Positions 18,898 through 29,700 of a DNA stretch of 64,000 bases are shown piece after piece (position 1 is the first letter of the stretch; each line of letters begins with the position of its first letter). Source of the DNA: CAZKRL01 sp964555295 (lineage in GTDB: Bacteria > Bacteroidota > Bacteroidia > Flavobacteriales_D > Sanyastnellaceae); contig CAZKRL010000003.1 in the NCBI GenBank assembly GCA_964555295.1, forward strand, positions 57,923-121,922. The letters run 5' to 3'. Under the pieces are notes generated by a model that searched no databases, was not told the origin of the DNA, and worked only from the letters and a program-made list of their open reading frames with translations. The translations under genes and the position numbers were made by a program.

Positions 18898-20232
18898 ATG
18901 TCAAACGAAAAGAGAGTTTTCAATTTCTCCGAAAGCGATAAATATCGCGAGCGCATTCATAATCTAATTCCTGGCGGAGCGCATACCTACTCTAAAGGCG
19001 ATGACCAGTTTCCAATTCTTTCACCCGCCGCTATCACCCACGGAAAAGGTTGTCGGGTATGGGATCTCGATGGAAATGAGTTCATTGAATGTCTGGGCGG
19101 ATTGGCTTCAATAAGTCTTGGACACGCCTACCCGCCAGTGATTGAACGCGTGCATAAGGAATTACTAAAGGGAAATAATTTCAGCCGACCATCCACCATT
19201 GAGCTTGAGGTGTCCGAACGTTTTCTTGCCAACATAAAGGGTCATGACATGATCAAGTTCGCGAAAAACGGTTCTGTTGTTACTACTGCTGCCGTAAAAC
19301 TTGCGCGTGCGTTTACCGGCAGAAAACTCGTTGCTCGCCCCGCAGATCATCCGTTTTATTCTTATGACGATTGGTTCATTGGAAGTACCGACGTTAAAAG
19401 TGGAATTCCCGATGATATTTCATCCCTTACTGTATTGTATCGATCTGATGACATTCAATCTTTGGTAGACCTTTTCGACAAGTATCCATCAGAGATTGCG
19501 TGTGTTATTTCAGAGCCTGAGAAGTTCAATGTACTTCCTGAGAATTATCTGAAAGACGCCATAGCACTTGCACATCAACACGGAGCCATATGGATTATGG
19601 ACGAAATGATTACCGGGTATCGAACTGCCTACCCCGGTTCAATGAAAAAGTATGATGTAGTGCCCGACATTGCCACATGGGGTAAGGGCATTGCCAATGG
19701 CTTCTCATTTTGTTGCATGACCGGAAAAAAAGAAATCATGGAACTGGGCGGCATACGAAATGAAGGCGCAGAAAAACTCTTCCTCGTTAGCACCACTCAT
19801 GGTGGCGAAACCTGCAGTATTGCCGCAGCGCTTGCAACGATGGATGAGTTTGAGAGCAAGGATGTAATTGGACACAACCACCGGATGGGCCAACTTTTCA
19901 TGGATGGAAGTCGAGAAATCTTTTCATCTCACGGACTGTCAAACAACATTCGCAATATGCAATTCAATTGGCATGCATCACTGGGTTATTTTGATTTGGA
20001 AGGCAATAATTCTTTCGGCTTGCGTACCTTGTTTCATCAAGAAATGATTGCGCGAGGAATTCTCTTCCAAGGAATTTTTTGTCCCCACTTTTCTCATACC
20101 GAAAGTGATGTTAACTCCATCCTTGAGGCCATAGATGAGTCATGTCATATTTTCAAAAAAGGACTGCATGAGGGATTTGAAAAGCACCTTGTAGGCAAGC
20201 CCATAAAACCTGTATTTCGTAAAATCATTTGA
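18898..20232 (+). CDS. Glutamate-1-semialdehyde aminotransferase-like PLP enzyme of the glycan cassette
   Basis: A class III PLP aminotransferase/aminomutase of about 444 residues. The start was taken at ATG 18898; a GTG at 18892 that overlaps the spsF-like stop is an alternative. It carries the GSA-type N-terminus (IPGGAHTYSKGDDQFP), FAKNGSVVTTAAVKLARA for phosphate binding, WIMDEMITGYR around the PLP-ring aspartate, and the Schiff-base Lys in ATWGKGIANGFSF. The position between an SpsF-like enzyme and an SDR argues for amino-sugar or sugar-acid synthesis and against tetrapyrrole synthesis. The exact substrate is unknown. Confidence 0.83.
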   Translation: MSNEKRVFNFSESDKYRERIHNLIPGGAHTYSKGDDQFPILSPAAITHGKGCRVWDLDGNEFIECLGGLASISLGHAYPPVIERVHKELLKGNNFSRPSTIELEVSERFLANIKGHDMIKFAKNGSVVTTAAVKLARAFTGRKLVARPADHPFYSYDDWFIGSTDVKSGIPDDISSLTVLYRSDDIQSLVDLFDKYPSEIACVISEPEKFNVLPENYLKDAIALAHQHGAIWIMDEMITGYRTAYPGSMKKYDVVPDIATWGKGIANGFSFCCMTGKKEIMELGGIRNEGAEKLFLVSTTHGGETCSIAAALATMDEFESKDVIGHNHRMGQLFMDGSREIFSSHGLSNNIRNMQFNWHASLGYFDLEGNNSFGLRTLFHQEMIARGILFQGIFCPHFSHTESDVNSILEAIDESCHIFKKGLHEGFEKHLVGKPIKPVFRKII

Positions 20233-20234
20233 TC

Positions 20235-21053
20235 GTGAAGAAGACAACCAATCCCAATGAAATTGACTTTAGAGAAAAGTTTTCGCTAAGGGGTAAAGTG
20301 GTTATTATCAGTGGCGCTTGCGGACTTATCGGACGTGCGTTTTGTGAAGCTGCTGCGCAATTCGAAGCTCATATTGTTTGTGCAGATATTCCGGCCTCGA
20401 AGCCTGAACAGCTCGCGCATGATCTTCAGGAAAAACATGGCAGAGATATGCTGGGTGTATCACTGAACGTAACTAAGAAAGATGAGATTGAAAACCTCAA
20501 GCGAATCACACTCGAGAAATTTGGGAAGATTGATGGCCTTGTATGCGGACATCAAAACAAGAGTCATTTAAAATTTGAGCCCTTCGAAAGTGTAAGCGAA
20601 GAGAATTGGGACACCGTTGTGGAGGTCAATCTCAAAGGCACATTCTTGCTGTGTCAGATCATTGGCTCTCAAATGGCAGAAACAGGTTTCGGCAGTGTCA
20701 TCAATTTACCAAGCACATATAGTGTGGTTGCCCCAAATCAGAATTTATATACCGGCACCTCACTCGGATGTCCGGCCGCATACAGTGCCAGCAAGGGCGG
20801 TATCGACGCTCTCTCAAGATATCTTGCCAGCTACTGGGCAGAAAAAGGGGTGCGCGTTAACATGATTACCCCTCATGGTGTTTGGAATCAACATGAGGAA
20901 AGTTTCGAAAATAATTTTGCTCGTTTTTCACCTATGAAAAGACTGAGCTGCAATCATGAGGTGGCACCGGCCTTGATTTATTTGCTCAGCGACGCAAGCA
21001 GCTATGTCACAGGAAGCAATATGCTTGTAGAAGGTGGCTGGACAGTTTGGTGA
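20235..21053 (+). CDS. Short-chain dehydrogenase/reductase (PtmA-like) of the glycan cassette
   Basis: An NAD(P)-dependent SDR. No in-frame ATG lies before the Rossmann motif, so a GTG at 20235 or TTG at 20229 must serve as start. The cofactor loop is GACGLIGRAF, the active-site Ser/Tyr/Lys are in LPSTYSVV and AAYSASKGG, and the C-terminus is YVTGSNMLVEGGW. It resembles PtmA-type reductases of flagellin-glycan pathways. It overlaps or abuts the aminotransferase stop and is the last gene of the cassette; the next gene is convergent 3 bp away. Confidence 0.82.
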   Translation: MKKTTNPNEIDFREKFSLRGKVVIISGACGLIGRAFCEAAAQFEAHIVCADIPASKPEQLAHDLQEKHGRDMLGVSLNVTKKDEIENLKRITLEKFGKIDGLVCGHQNKSHLKFEPFESVSEENWDTVVEVNLKGTFLLCQIIGSQMAETGFGSVINLPSTYSVVAPNQNLYTGTSLGCPAAYSASKGGIDALSRYLASYWAEKGVRVNMITPHGVWNQHEESFENNFARFSPMKRLSCNHEVAPALIYLLSDASSYVTGSNMLVEGGWTVW

Positions 21054-21056
21054 AAT

Positions 21057-23171
21057 CTATCTGTCGTCATCCAAGACCAGTAACAACACGGTCCCTTCAT
21101 ATTGAAAGCTTCTATCCTTACCGTCTCGTATTGTTATCGTATAAAAGTAAGGGCCTTCTTGCGCCGCACGATCTCCGAATCGGCCGTTCCATGATTCAAC
21201 AGGGTTATCGGTTGAAAACACCAAATCACCCCAACGAGAGTAAATCTCGAAATCATACTCTTTGAGTCCGGCAAACGAGATGACCGGCTTAAACTGATTG
21301 TTATATCCATCATACACCATTGCATTGGGTATCCAAATGAGCGGCTCGTATGCCAAACAAACCTCATTGGAAACCACCAACGGCAAACCGAGTGTTGAGT
21401 CATTCTGATAGGGCGTGGAATTGATTCTATAACAAAACCGTCCATCACCCGCAATGAATTCCAAAACTTTATCTTCATAGAATAGGTCGATACCATTGGT
21501 TTGTCTGGCAATTTCCTCTGCCTCTGCGAGCGGCCCATAGGTGCGAATAATGGAAAAGTCAAACTCCAAGGAGTCAATACTTGAGGGCTCACTCCATCGC
21601 AAGAAATTAGAGAAGAGATCAACGCTTAACTCACCTTCGAGCAAGAGCGATTGACATACCTCGGAGGTATCGACAAAAGTGCTACACACATTTTCGGCAA
21701 GGAATCGATATTCATAGGTCAAAGCATCTGATGCCACATTGTTATCCCATATGAGCAGACTGTCGTCTGATGAAGATTCGTACATGATTTGACGATCCCA
21801 TTCAAGATTGAATGCATTCCAGCGTTCCAGATGATATCGGTAAACTTCCTGCGTTGGTTCCTTCTTCAGCACAATCTTCAAACTATCATCAGAGAAAGAC
21901 TCCATGTAGGTAATCTCCATATAGGCAGGTTTGATATTGGCAGGAATGAAAACTGAAACCACATTTGAAACAGAAAAGAATTGATTATCGGGCGACACCG
22001 CAATGATTCTATAGCCCAGGTAGCTTCCATAAGGAAAGCCGAAATCGTTGTATTGAAGGTCGCTACCGGTCAGTGTGTCGATTGTTTGAAAAACGGCAGT
22101 TGTAAAAATCTGCGTGTCTGACTCAGCTCGTTGAACGATATAATGCAACGGCAGACTATCCCACCACCCAAAAGCTGACCACTGCAATGCCACCAGCGTA
22201 TCACATTGCACGAAAGGTGTAATTTGACTGAATACCGACGAAACGCAAATAGTTGTATCGGTATTACCGCAAAAATCCATGGCGGCAATTGCATAGCTGA
22301 GCGGGCCTGAATTTGGATTGGCAAGGAAGTCAACATAAGTATTTGTATCAGTGCCCAAAACATAGTCCATAAGGTTGGTGGCGCTGCCCACACATCGATA
22401 CACCCAATATCCCTCAACGTCGGGAGAGCTGCTGGCGGGCCAAACGATTACGCCATCACCCTCAGGACTTACCGAGACTGAACCAATAAATGCTGTGTTT
22501 GGATGACTGTTGTCACTAAAAAAATCACCCGAGATATTACTGATAAAACTGCATGGCCCGATATCATAAATGATTTGAAAATTCATGAATTCCGGCAAGC
22601 AGTTTTCTACGATATATACAAACTCATTCTGACCGAATGGAACTGTGGTAACCAAGTGCCAAATCCCATCGGGATAATCCGACCAAACCTCGTAAAAAAC
22701 AGAACTATCAACTGGGGTATTATTCATGAATGGACTGTTCCAGGTTAGATATACAGAACTGTCGCAATTCAAACAATTATTTCCCGCAGGGGCTGCGTCA
22801 AGGAAGATGTTTCGAATCGTGTCTGAAGTAGATGTAACGAACTCCGCGCCATTTTCTGAGTAGGTCGTTTGAAAATAGAAATATTGATCATTGACATTGC
22901 CACCACTGCCCGGAACAACAAATGAAGTGGCAGAGAAATCGGTTATGCTTGTTACCTGTGTAAAAGGAATGCCCGGTGACAGAGATGTAAAGAGCAAATT
23001 ATTAATACCTACAAAACCTGAAGGAACTATTGCCGGATTGAATTGAACTGATATTTCACCACTCGATAAAGTTTCGATACAAGTAATGCCGGGCGCAATC
23101 ACTTGTGCGTTGATTCGAGCCGAAAAAAACAGCAATCCAAAAGCACAAATACCTTTTACGAACCAATTCAT
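21057..23171 (-). CDS. Secreted multi-domain protein with T9SS type B (gliding/CHU_C) C-terminal domain
   Basis: The start at ATG 23171 (MNWFVKGICAF) gives a signal peptide ending INAQ and a product of 704 residues. The body is made of fibronectin-like beta domains with YxVxR strands and frequent Cys pairs. The last ~85 residues (WIPNAMVYDGYNNQFKPV, then EIYSRWGDLVFST, then GPYFYTITIRDG) are the gliding-motility-associated C-terminal domain, known as the type B sorting signal. It should therefore be exported by the T9SS whose parts are encoded elsewhere in this window. The function of the body is unknown; adhesion or matrix is plausible. It is convergent with the glycan cassette. Confidence 0.85.
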   Translation of the reverse strand: MNWFVKGICAFGLLFFSARINAQVIAPGITCIETLSSGEISVQFNPAIVPSGFVGINNLLFTSLSPGIPFTQVTSITDFSATSFVVPGSGGNVNDQYFYFQTTYSENGAEFVTSTSDTIRNIFLDAAPAGNNCLNCDSSVYLTWNSPFMNNTPVDSSVFYEVWSDYPDGIWHLVTTVPFGQNEFVYIVENCLPEFMNFQIIYDIGPCSFISNISGDFFSDNSHPNTAFIGSVSVSPEGDGVIVWPASSSPDVEGYWVYRCVGSATNLMDYVLGTDTNTYVDFLANPNSGPLSYAIAAMDFCGNTDTTICVSSVFSQITPFVQCDTLVALQWSAFGWWDSLPLHYIVQRAESDTQIFTTAVFQTIDTLTGSDLQYNDFGFPYGSYLGYRIIAVSPDNQFFSVSNVVSVFIPANIKPAYMEITYMESFSDDSLKIVLKKEPTQEVYRYHLERWNAFNLEWDRQIMYESSSDDSLLIWDNNVASDALTYEYRFLAENVCSTFVDTSEVCQSLLLEGELSVDLFSNFLRWSEPSSIDSLEFDFSIIRTYGPLAEAEEIARQTNGIDLFYEDKVLEFIAGDGRFCYRINSTPYQNDSTLGLPLVVSNEVCLAYEPLIWIPNAMVYDGYNNQFKPVISFAGLKEYDFEIYSRWGDLVFSTDNPVESWNGRFGDRAAQEGPYFYTITIRDGKDRSFQYEGTVLLLVLDDDR

Positions 23172-23271
23172 TATAAGAATTATGGCAACAAAATTCGACA
23201 AAATATATTGCCATAAACTGACCCAGATGGGATAGAATCAACAAGTTTATCAAAGCACGTAATCAAAAGCT

Positions 23272-24216
23272 TTATCTCAGATTTACGAGTTTTGAAATGG
23301 CTTCATTGCATTCCTGCATTACCGAAATCACAACATCACCGGCTGATGGAAGATTTTTGATACGCGAAGCTACCTGACCGATCTCCAATTCACCCTCGAT
23401 CAGATCTCCGCTAAACATACCCAACTTCGCTCTGCCACGGCCGAGAATTTCTTTCAATTGATTTACATCCCCGCCATTTTCATATATATGCTGAACCTTC
23501 GAATAAAATTCATTTTTGATCAAGCGCACCGGTACAATTTCCTTGAGAGTTAGATGTGTATCCCCCTCGCCTGTTGTAATGATACGCTGTTTAAAATTCT
23601 CATGTGCCGATGATTCTTGCGTAGCGGCAAAGCGGCTGCCCATTTGAACGCCTAGGGCTCCAAGTGCTAATACCGCCGCCATGCTTCTTCCGTCAGCTAT
23701 ACCGCCTGCCGCGATTACAGGCACGCTCACTGCATCAACTACTTCCGGGACGAGACAAAGTGTAGTAGTCTCTTCGCGACCATTGTGCCCCCCTGCTTCG
23801 AATCCCTCGGCCACAATGGCATCGCACCCGGCATCCATAGCTTTTCTGGCAAATTTTGAACTAGACACCACATGAACTACCGTTACTCCATTCGCCTTCA
23901 AGCTTGGAGTATACTTTGCAGGATTGCCGGCTGAGGAAAAAACAACCTTTATTTTCTCTTCCAACAATATCTGCATAATCGCGTCCATCTGAGGATACAG
24001 CAGCGGAATATTCACTCCAAAAGGCTTATCAGTGGCGGCTTTGCATTTCCAGATATGCTCCCTTAAAACATCGGGATACATTGAGCCTGCACCAATCAGA
24101 CCCAAGCCACCGGCATTCGATACAGCGCTTGCCAGACGCCAGCCCGAGCACCAAATCATACCTCCTTGAATGATGGGGTAATCAATACCCAGCAGAGACG
24201 ATAACCTATTCTTCAT
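23272..24216 (-). CDS. Nitronate monooxygenase / FabK-like flavoprotein
   Basis: A 314-residue FMN-dependent TIM-barrel enzyme of the 2-nitropropane dioxygenase/enoyl-ACP reductase II family. Key text is IIQGGMIWCSGWRLASAVS at the N-terminus, EGFEAGGHNGREETTT (the FMN/His region) and VIAAGGIADGRS followed by LGALGVQMGSRF for phosphate binding. Family members act as nitronate monooxygenases, which detoxify nitronates, or as enoyl-ACP reductases in fatty-acid synthesis; sequence alone does not separate these. It has its own leader region and no clear operon partner. Confidence 0.85.
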   Translation of the reverse strand: MKNRLSSLLGIDYPIIQGGMIWCSGWRLASAVSNAGGLGLIGAGSMYPDVLREHIWKCKAATDKPFGVNIPLLYPQMDAIMQILLEEKIKVVFSSAGNPAKYTPSLKANGVTVVHVVSSSKFARKAMDAGCDAIVAEGFEAGGHNGREETTTLCLVPEVVDAVSVPVIAAGGIADGRSMAAVLALGALGVQMGSRFAATQESSAHENFKQRIITTGEGDTHLTLKEIVPVRLIKNEFYSKVQHIYENGGDVNQLKEILGRGRAKLGMFSGDLIEGELEIGQVASRIKNLPSAGDVVISVMQECNEAISKLVNLR

Positions 24217-24275
24217 TTTGGAAAATTCTATCTACGTGAAGTTTTTCAACAAAACGCAATATATTCGCGCAAGAT

Positions 24276-25376
24276 ATGTGCAAAAAAGTCCTCCTGATAT
24301 CATTGGTTTTGATGGGCGTAGTCTCCAACTACAGCGCGCAATTCAGCTACGAGGTCGGAATAAAAACAGGTGTCGCAAATTATTTGGGTGATATCGGAGG
24401 AAAAGATCTTCCGCGCCAAGGTTTATTCCTTGACATGCATATCAATCAGTCAAGGTTGGCTGGAAGTATTTTCACGAGGTTGAAGTACAATAAAAAATTC
24501 ATGTTTTCGCAAGAGTTTGGATACATGAAAATCCAGGATGCCGATAAATACTCAACTTACATTCCAAGAAGAACCAGAAACCTCAACTTCAGAAACCGTC
24601 TCATTGAGTCTTCAACCAGAGCTGAGTATACCATTTGGTACGACAATGACGTAAGTAATAGAGGCTTCTACAATCCCGACTTCAAGCTCTACATTTTCAC
24701 CGGATTATCGGTATTCTATAGTAACCCACAAGCTCAACTGGTATATGACCCAGCAGATAGTTTACTTACTGAGCAAGAGGCTGCTGGACTCACCCCTGGT
24801 GACTTTGTGGACGACACATGGTATAACCTAAGACAATATAGAACTGAGGGAGCTACTTACTCAGCCGTAGGAATAGCTATACCGGCCGGAGTTGGTTTCT
24901 ATCTAACGTTTAACAAAACCTTCCGTCTTGGTTATGAGATATGCTGGCGAAAAACGTTCACTGACTATTTGGATGATGTAAGCACCCTATACAACAAGCC
25001 TGACCCTGAGGATACAAAAACATACCCGATTGCTTTGGCTCTTCAATCCCAGACGTATGAGGAGTTATTTGAAGAGCAAAACGAATTATTGTTATCTGAA
25101 GCCTCAAATCCCATTTATTTGGACATATATAACAGTGGTGCGCTCATGTCTATCAATGACTTCAGATATCAGCCAGGTAATGAAGAGTTGGAAGGTGGGG
25201 TTCAATCACCAAGAGGTCTGCATGATCCCAATAACCCTCTTGTAAAAACGGATAATTATCTTACCATGCAGATAACCGCCAGCATGGTTATTAAGACCAA
25301 AAGTAAGTTTTGGAGAAGCAAATACGGTTGGGTAAAAAATCGCAGTAGCGTTAAGCGAAGCAGAGGTAAGTTCTAA
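24276..25376 (+). CDS. DUF6089-type outer-membrane beta-barrel protein
   Basis: A 366-residue protein with a signal peptide (1-21, ending NYSA) and the N-terminal text SYEVGIKTGVANYLGDIGG, typical of the DUF6089 family from Bacteroidota. The middle is rich in alternating aromatic beta strands, with GVGFYLTFNKTFRLGYEICW toward the later barrel. No enzyme motif is seen. The role is unknown; such proteins are presumed outer-membrane or periplasm-facing barrels. It is divergent from the flavoprotein gene and convergent with the GT2 gene 2 bp away. Confidence 0.75.
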   Translation: MCKKVLLISLVLMGVVSNYSAQFSYEVGIKTGVANYLGDIGGKDLPRQGLFLDMHINQSRLAGSIFTRLKYNKKFMFSQEFGYMKIQDADKYSTYIPRRTRNLNFRNRLIESSTRAEYTIWYDNDVSNRGFYNPDFKLYIFTGLSVFYSNPQAQLVYDPADSLLTEQEAAGLTPGDFVDDTWYNLRQYRTEGATYSAVGIAIPAGVGFYLTFNKTFRLGYEICWRKTFTDYLDDVSTLYNKPDPEDTKTYPIALALQSQTYEELFEEQNELLLSEASNPIYLDIYNSGALMSINDFRYQPGNEELEGGVQSPRGLHDPNNPLVKTDNYLTMQITASMVIKTKSKFWRSKYGWVKNRSSVKRSRGKF

Positions 25377-25378
25377 GA

Positions 25379-26131
25379 TCACGACCGCTGTAAAAATTGA
25401 GATATTTTTCTAATAGGTTTAAGCCAGGTGGTGAACACATAGGGCTGCAAATCATTTAATTTCCAAGCTAGCCGATCTTCTTTGTTCGCCTTAATTCTAT
25501 TCTTAAATGAAAGGTTGCTCTGACCTCCTTGACGCATTTTGATGATGCAGCGATCAAGATATGCAACCTTCAATTGATGCTTATGAATCATCCGCAACAT
25601 CAGTTCATAATCTGCTGAGGAGCGAAGTTCGGTTCTATAACCACCAAAATTCTTATAATGTTCCAACCGAATGAAAAACGTTGGGTGGGGAGGCATCCAG
25701 CCCATTAAGAACATACCGGGCTTGTATTGTCCCGCTTTCCAGCGGCGAACAATTGAACTGAGATTATCCCGCTCTACATAATCGAGATTTGCATATACGA
25801 TATCCGCTTGGGTAGATTTAAAAACAGCAACCACATCCTCCAAAACTTTGCTATCCGCATAGACATCATCACTGTTGAGAATACCAACGATTTCCCCATT
25901 GGCCAAATCAATTCCCTTGTTCATCGCGAAATAAATTCCGCCATCCTTTTCACTTACCCAAGGCCCAAGTCGTTGCTCATTGCTGCGAATCAAATCAACG
26001 GTCCCATCGGTAGAACCTCCATCGACCAAAACATATTCCAAATGGGAATAGGTTTGATTAAGGACTGACATCATGGTATCCTCGAGGGTGTGAACACTGT
26101 TATAAGAAACGGTGATGACGCTAACCTTCAT
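25379..26131 (-). CDS. Family 2 glycosyltransferase (WcaA/PGL-type)
   Basis: A 250-residue GT-A glycosyltransferase: SVITVSYNSVHTLEDTM at the start, YVLVDGGSTDGT, then GILNSDDVY as the DXD metal site, and SSADYELMLRM as the later acidic/catalytic region. It overlaps the upstream acetyltransferase gene by 4 bp (ATGA), so the two work as a pair. Such pairs are common in colanic-acid-like and O-antigen clusters. It lies 4 kb from the main glycan cassette and may contribute to the same polymer. Acceptor unknown. Confidence 0.87.
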   Translation of the reverse strand: MKVSVITVSYNSVHTLEDTMMSVLNQTYSHLEYVLVDGGSTDGTVDLIRSNEQRLGPWVSEKDGGIYFAMNKGIDLANGEIVGILNSDDVYADSKVLEDVVAVFKSTQADIVYANLDYVERDNLSSIVRRWKAGQYKPGMFLMGWMPPHPTFFIRLEHYKNFGGYRTELRSSADYELMLRMIHKHQLKVAYLDRCIIKMRQGGQSNLSFKNRIKANKEDRLAWKLNDLQPYVFTTWLKPIRKISQFLQRS

Positions 26132-26676
26132 CCGTTTTGAATTTTTCTTTTTCTGACAGGCAATGCGGGATTGCCCTTGTATATGGTGTAAGCGTCCATT
26201 TCGCCCGAAGCTACAGAGCCCACAGACAATATTGAATGAGAGCGACAGACACTACCTGGACAAACAACCGACTTAGCGCCAATCCAAACTCCATCTTCAA
26301 GAATAATAGGTCCGGTAAGCAAGTCAAATTGATGAGATGTATAATCATGATTACCGCAAAGCAGCATAGCCCCTTGAGAAATGCAACAATTCGACGCAAT
26401 TTCGACATGATCAAGATTATCTATCCATACATCTTCACCCATCCAAACGGGACCATTGATCCGCAGCATCCAAGGGTATTTTACCCTAACCCCGGGACGA
26501 ATAATAACCCGACCTGTAATAGTGGCGCCAAAAATTCTCAACCAAAAAACACGAAGACCAGAAAAAGGATGACGCGATTGAATAAATATGATATTGACAA
26601 AATACCACAATGCGATTTTCCATTTTGACCCTGGTTTAAACCAAGAATTATTGAAAGCGGCAAGATCAACCTTCAT
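26128..26676 (-). CDS. WcaF-like hexapeptide-repeat acetyltransferase
   Basis: The start was set at ATG 26676 (MKVDLAAFNNSWFKPG), since this matches the family N-terminus; longer forms are unlikely. The 182-residue protein has the left-handed beta-helix hexapeptide pattern (GRVIIRPGVRVKYPW, then VWMGEDVWIDNL, then GVWIGAKSVVCPGS) and the catalytic-type His in LCGNHDYTS. It resembles WcaF/putative colanic acid acetyltransferases that O-acetylate sugars in exopolysaccharides. It is coupled to the GT2 gene downstream by ATGA and divergent from the BNR gene. Confidence 0.87.
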   Translation of the reverse strand: MKVDLAAFNNSWFKPGSKWKIALWYFVNIIFIQSRHPFSGLRVFWLRIFGATITGRVIIRPGVRVKYPWMLRINGPVWMGEDVWIDNLDHVEIASNCCISQGAMLLCGNHDYTSHQFDLLTGPIILEDGVWIGAKSVVCPGSVCRSHSILSVGSVASGEMDAYTIYKGNPALPVRKRKIQNG

Positions 26677-26728
26677 GATGCAAAGAAATGAAACTGATAA
26701 AAAATACCTATCCGATATTTGAGGCAAT

Positions 26729-29700
26729 ATGAAAACTATATTCATCCTTGCACTTTTCAACCTCCTATCATATTCTGTAATTGGTCAGGAGGATAAGCTA
26801 AAGATGTTCGAAAACATGCCTGCGAGGTCAATTGGACCAGCGGTAATGAGTGGCAGGGTTACCTCCATTGCAGCTGACTACAGGCATCCGGAAAAAATAT
26901 GGATTGGCGCAGCGAGTGGAGGAGTTTGGAAGAGCATAGATGCGGGGGTAACATGGGAGTCAGTTTTTCATGACCAGCCCATTTCTTCCATCGGTGCGCT
27001 TGCACTTGATCCACTACGCTCGGGAGTCATTTGGGCTGGCACAGGCGAGGGTAATCCTCGCAACTCACAGAATCTTGGAATCGGAATTTTTCGTAGTCCG
27101 GACGGTGGAAAAACATGGCAAAAAACCGGTCTTGACGAAACTTTCTCCATCCATCGCATCCTCTGTGATCCGATTCGTGCAGGTAGAGTATTCGTTGCGT
27201 CTATGGGGAATTCATGGAAACCGCAAAGCGAAAGGGGCGTATTCAGAAGCACGGACGATGGCAAAAGCTGGAAGAAAGTATTATTTGTAGATGACACCAC
27301 AGGATGTTCTGATCTGGTCATGGACCCGACCAATCCCGACAAACTCTTTGCGGGCATGTATCATTACGAACGTAAACCCTATCACTTTTATTCAGGGGGA
27401 AAATCGAGCGGTTTGTATATCACCAATGATGGTGGTGATACATGGACACGAATGAAAGAAGAGAATGGTTTGCCCAAAGGAGTTACCGGCAGAATTGGTC
27501 TAGCCATCGCGCCTTCCGATCCGCAAGTCATTTATGCTTTGATAGAAGCAGAAAAGAGCGGATTGTATAAGTCTACAGACGGGGGTTATCACTGGAGTCT
27601 CGTCAACGACAAAAACGTAAGTGACAGACCCTTTTACTACCACGAGATATATGTAAACCCAAAAAATCCGAATCATTTAATTTACCTGCATAGCACCGTG
27701 ACTGAGAGCATTGACGGCGGCAAAACCTGGACCACCTTATTACCCTATTATGGAGTTCATCCTGATCATCATGCGCTCTGGTGGAACCCTTCCAATCCGC
27801 TGCATATTATTGATGGTAATGATGGCGGATTGAATATCTCCTACGACGGAGGTCAGAACTGGCAATTTGTAAACTCTCTTCCGCTTGGTCAATTCTATCA
27901 TGTGGAAATAGATAACGATCTGCCCTACAATGTATACGGTGGCCTTCAGGACAATGGATCATGGAGAGGGCCTGCGTATGCTTTGCACCACGGAGGAATC
28001 AACGCTGCAGACTGGCAGGAACTTTTATTTGGTGATGGATTTGATGTTCAGCCACACCCACTTGACAATCGCTATGTATACGCGATGTGGCAACAAGGGG
28101 AACTAAATATTGTAGATACAGAAACAGGCCAGACCAAATACATCCGGCCACAAGCTGAAACAAGTGGTACCCTCCGTTTCAACTGGAACGGGGCGCTCAG
28201 TCTTGACCCTGCAAATCCAAATGGTCTTTATTTCGGGAGCCAGTATTTGCATTACAGTGCCAATCGCGGAGAGACATGGAAAACGATTTCGCCAGACCTC
28301 ACCGACAATGATTCCACTAAACTTAAGCAACACGAGAGTGGCGGACTAACTCGCGACCAAACCAGTGCCGAAAATTATTGCACGCTTATTTGCATTGCCC
28401 CACGTTCACATAATTCTGCGGAAATATGGACGGGTAGTGATGACGGCAACCTTTATGTAACAAGGGACGCCGGGAAAAATTGGTCATCACTTTCCAAACG
28501 TTTGAAAGACATGCCGGACGATGGATACATTCAACAAATTGTGCACTCATCCATTAACCCCAACGAAACCTTCGTGACCGTTAACAATTATCGACAAGGT
28601 GACTATAAACCCTACCTGTTCCATACCACTGATGGCGGTAATACATGGAAGCAACTCGTAAACGTAGATTATCATGAAACCGGATATGTGATGAGCTGCA
28701 TGCAAGACAAGGAAGTTCCGCAGCTCCTGTTTTTAGGTTGCGAGAGAGGCCTGTTCATCTCCAACGATTATGGAAAAAATTGGATGCGCTGGAAACATGG
28801 AGTGCCCGCTGTTCCCATTAGTGATATAAAAATTCAACAGAGAGAAAACGATCTTGTATTCTCCACTTTCGGCAATGGGATTTTCATCATTGATGATATA
28901 AGACCCTTGCGTAAATGGGCTCAAGACCCAAATATTTTCCAAAAGAAACTCACCATAAATGATGTAGCGGTTGCCTACCAATGGCAGTATAGACGACCCG
29001 TGGGAGCGAGATTTGGTGCCGATGGGGAGTACAGCGGACAGAATCGCGCCACTGGTGCACGAATTGGTATTCACCTGAATATCGACAACTCTAATAAGTC
29101 AAGCAAGGGTAAAGAGGATAATAAAAAAATTGAAGTATACATACTCAACGAAAAGCGCGACACGATTCGTCATCTAGAAACAGTGGCTGATACTGGTTTC
29201 AATTTTCTGCAATGGCAATTCGAATCTGATGGTGTATACTTTCCATCACGGGAATTATCGTGGAAAAAGAAAGGTCACGCCGGAAATGGCCTTGAATCCC
29301 AACCCGGCCGGTACCTGGCCGTTGCCCGATATGCAACCCAAAAAGACAGCACATTTTTCGAGGTGAAGGCCGATCCAAGAATTGATACTCCCGCTGAGAA
29401 ATATGATCAATACGAGTTGATGCGAAGTAAAATCGACACTTTGATTACACGTGCAACATCCTATTCGGATGCAATAGTTACAATGAAGGAAAATATCCAC
29501 ATCATGGAACAACGAATGAGCTTACTGGAGGATACTACCTTCAGGAAAATACAGCTCATCGGTGATAGTTTGAAAAAGGATATTGATCAATTGTTCAACT
29601 TATTTTTCTTGCCTGAAGATACCCGTGGAATAGTAGATGACAGTCATACCATCAGTTCACTTCTCTATACGGCTATGTACAATAATTCAATTGAAAATAT

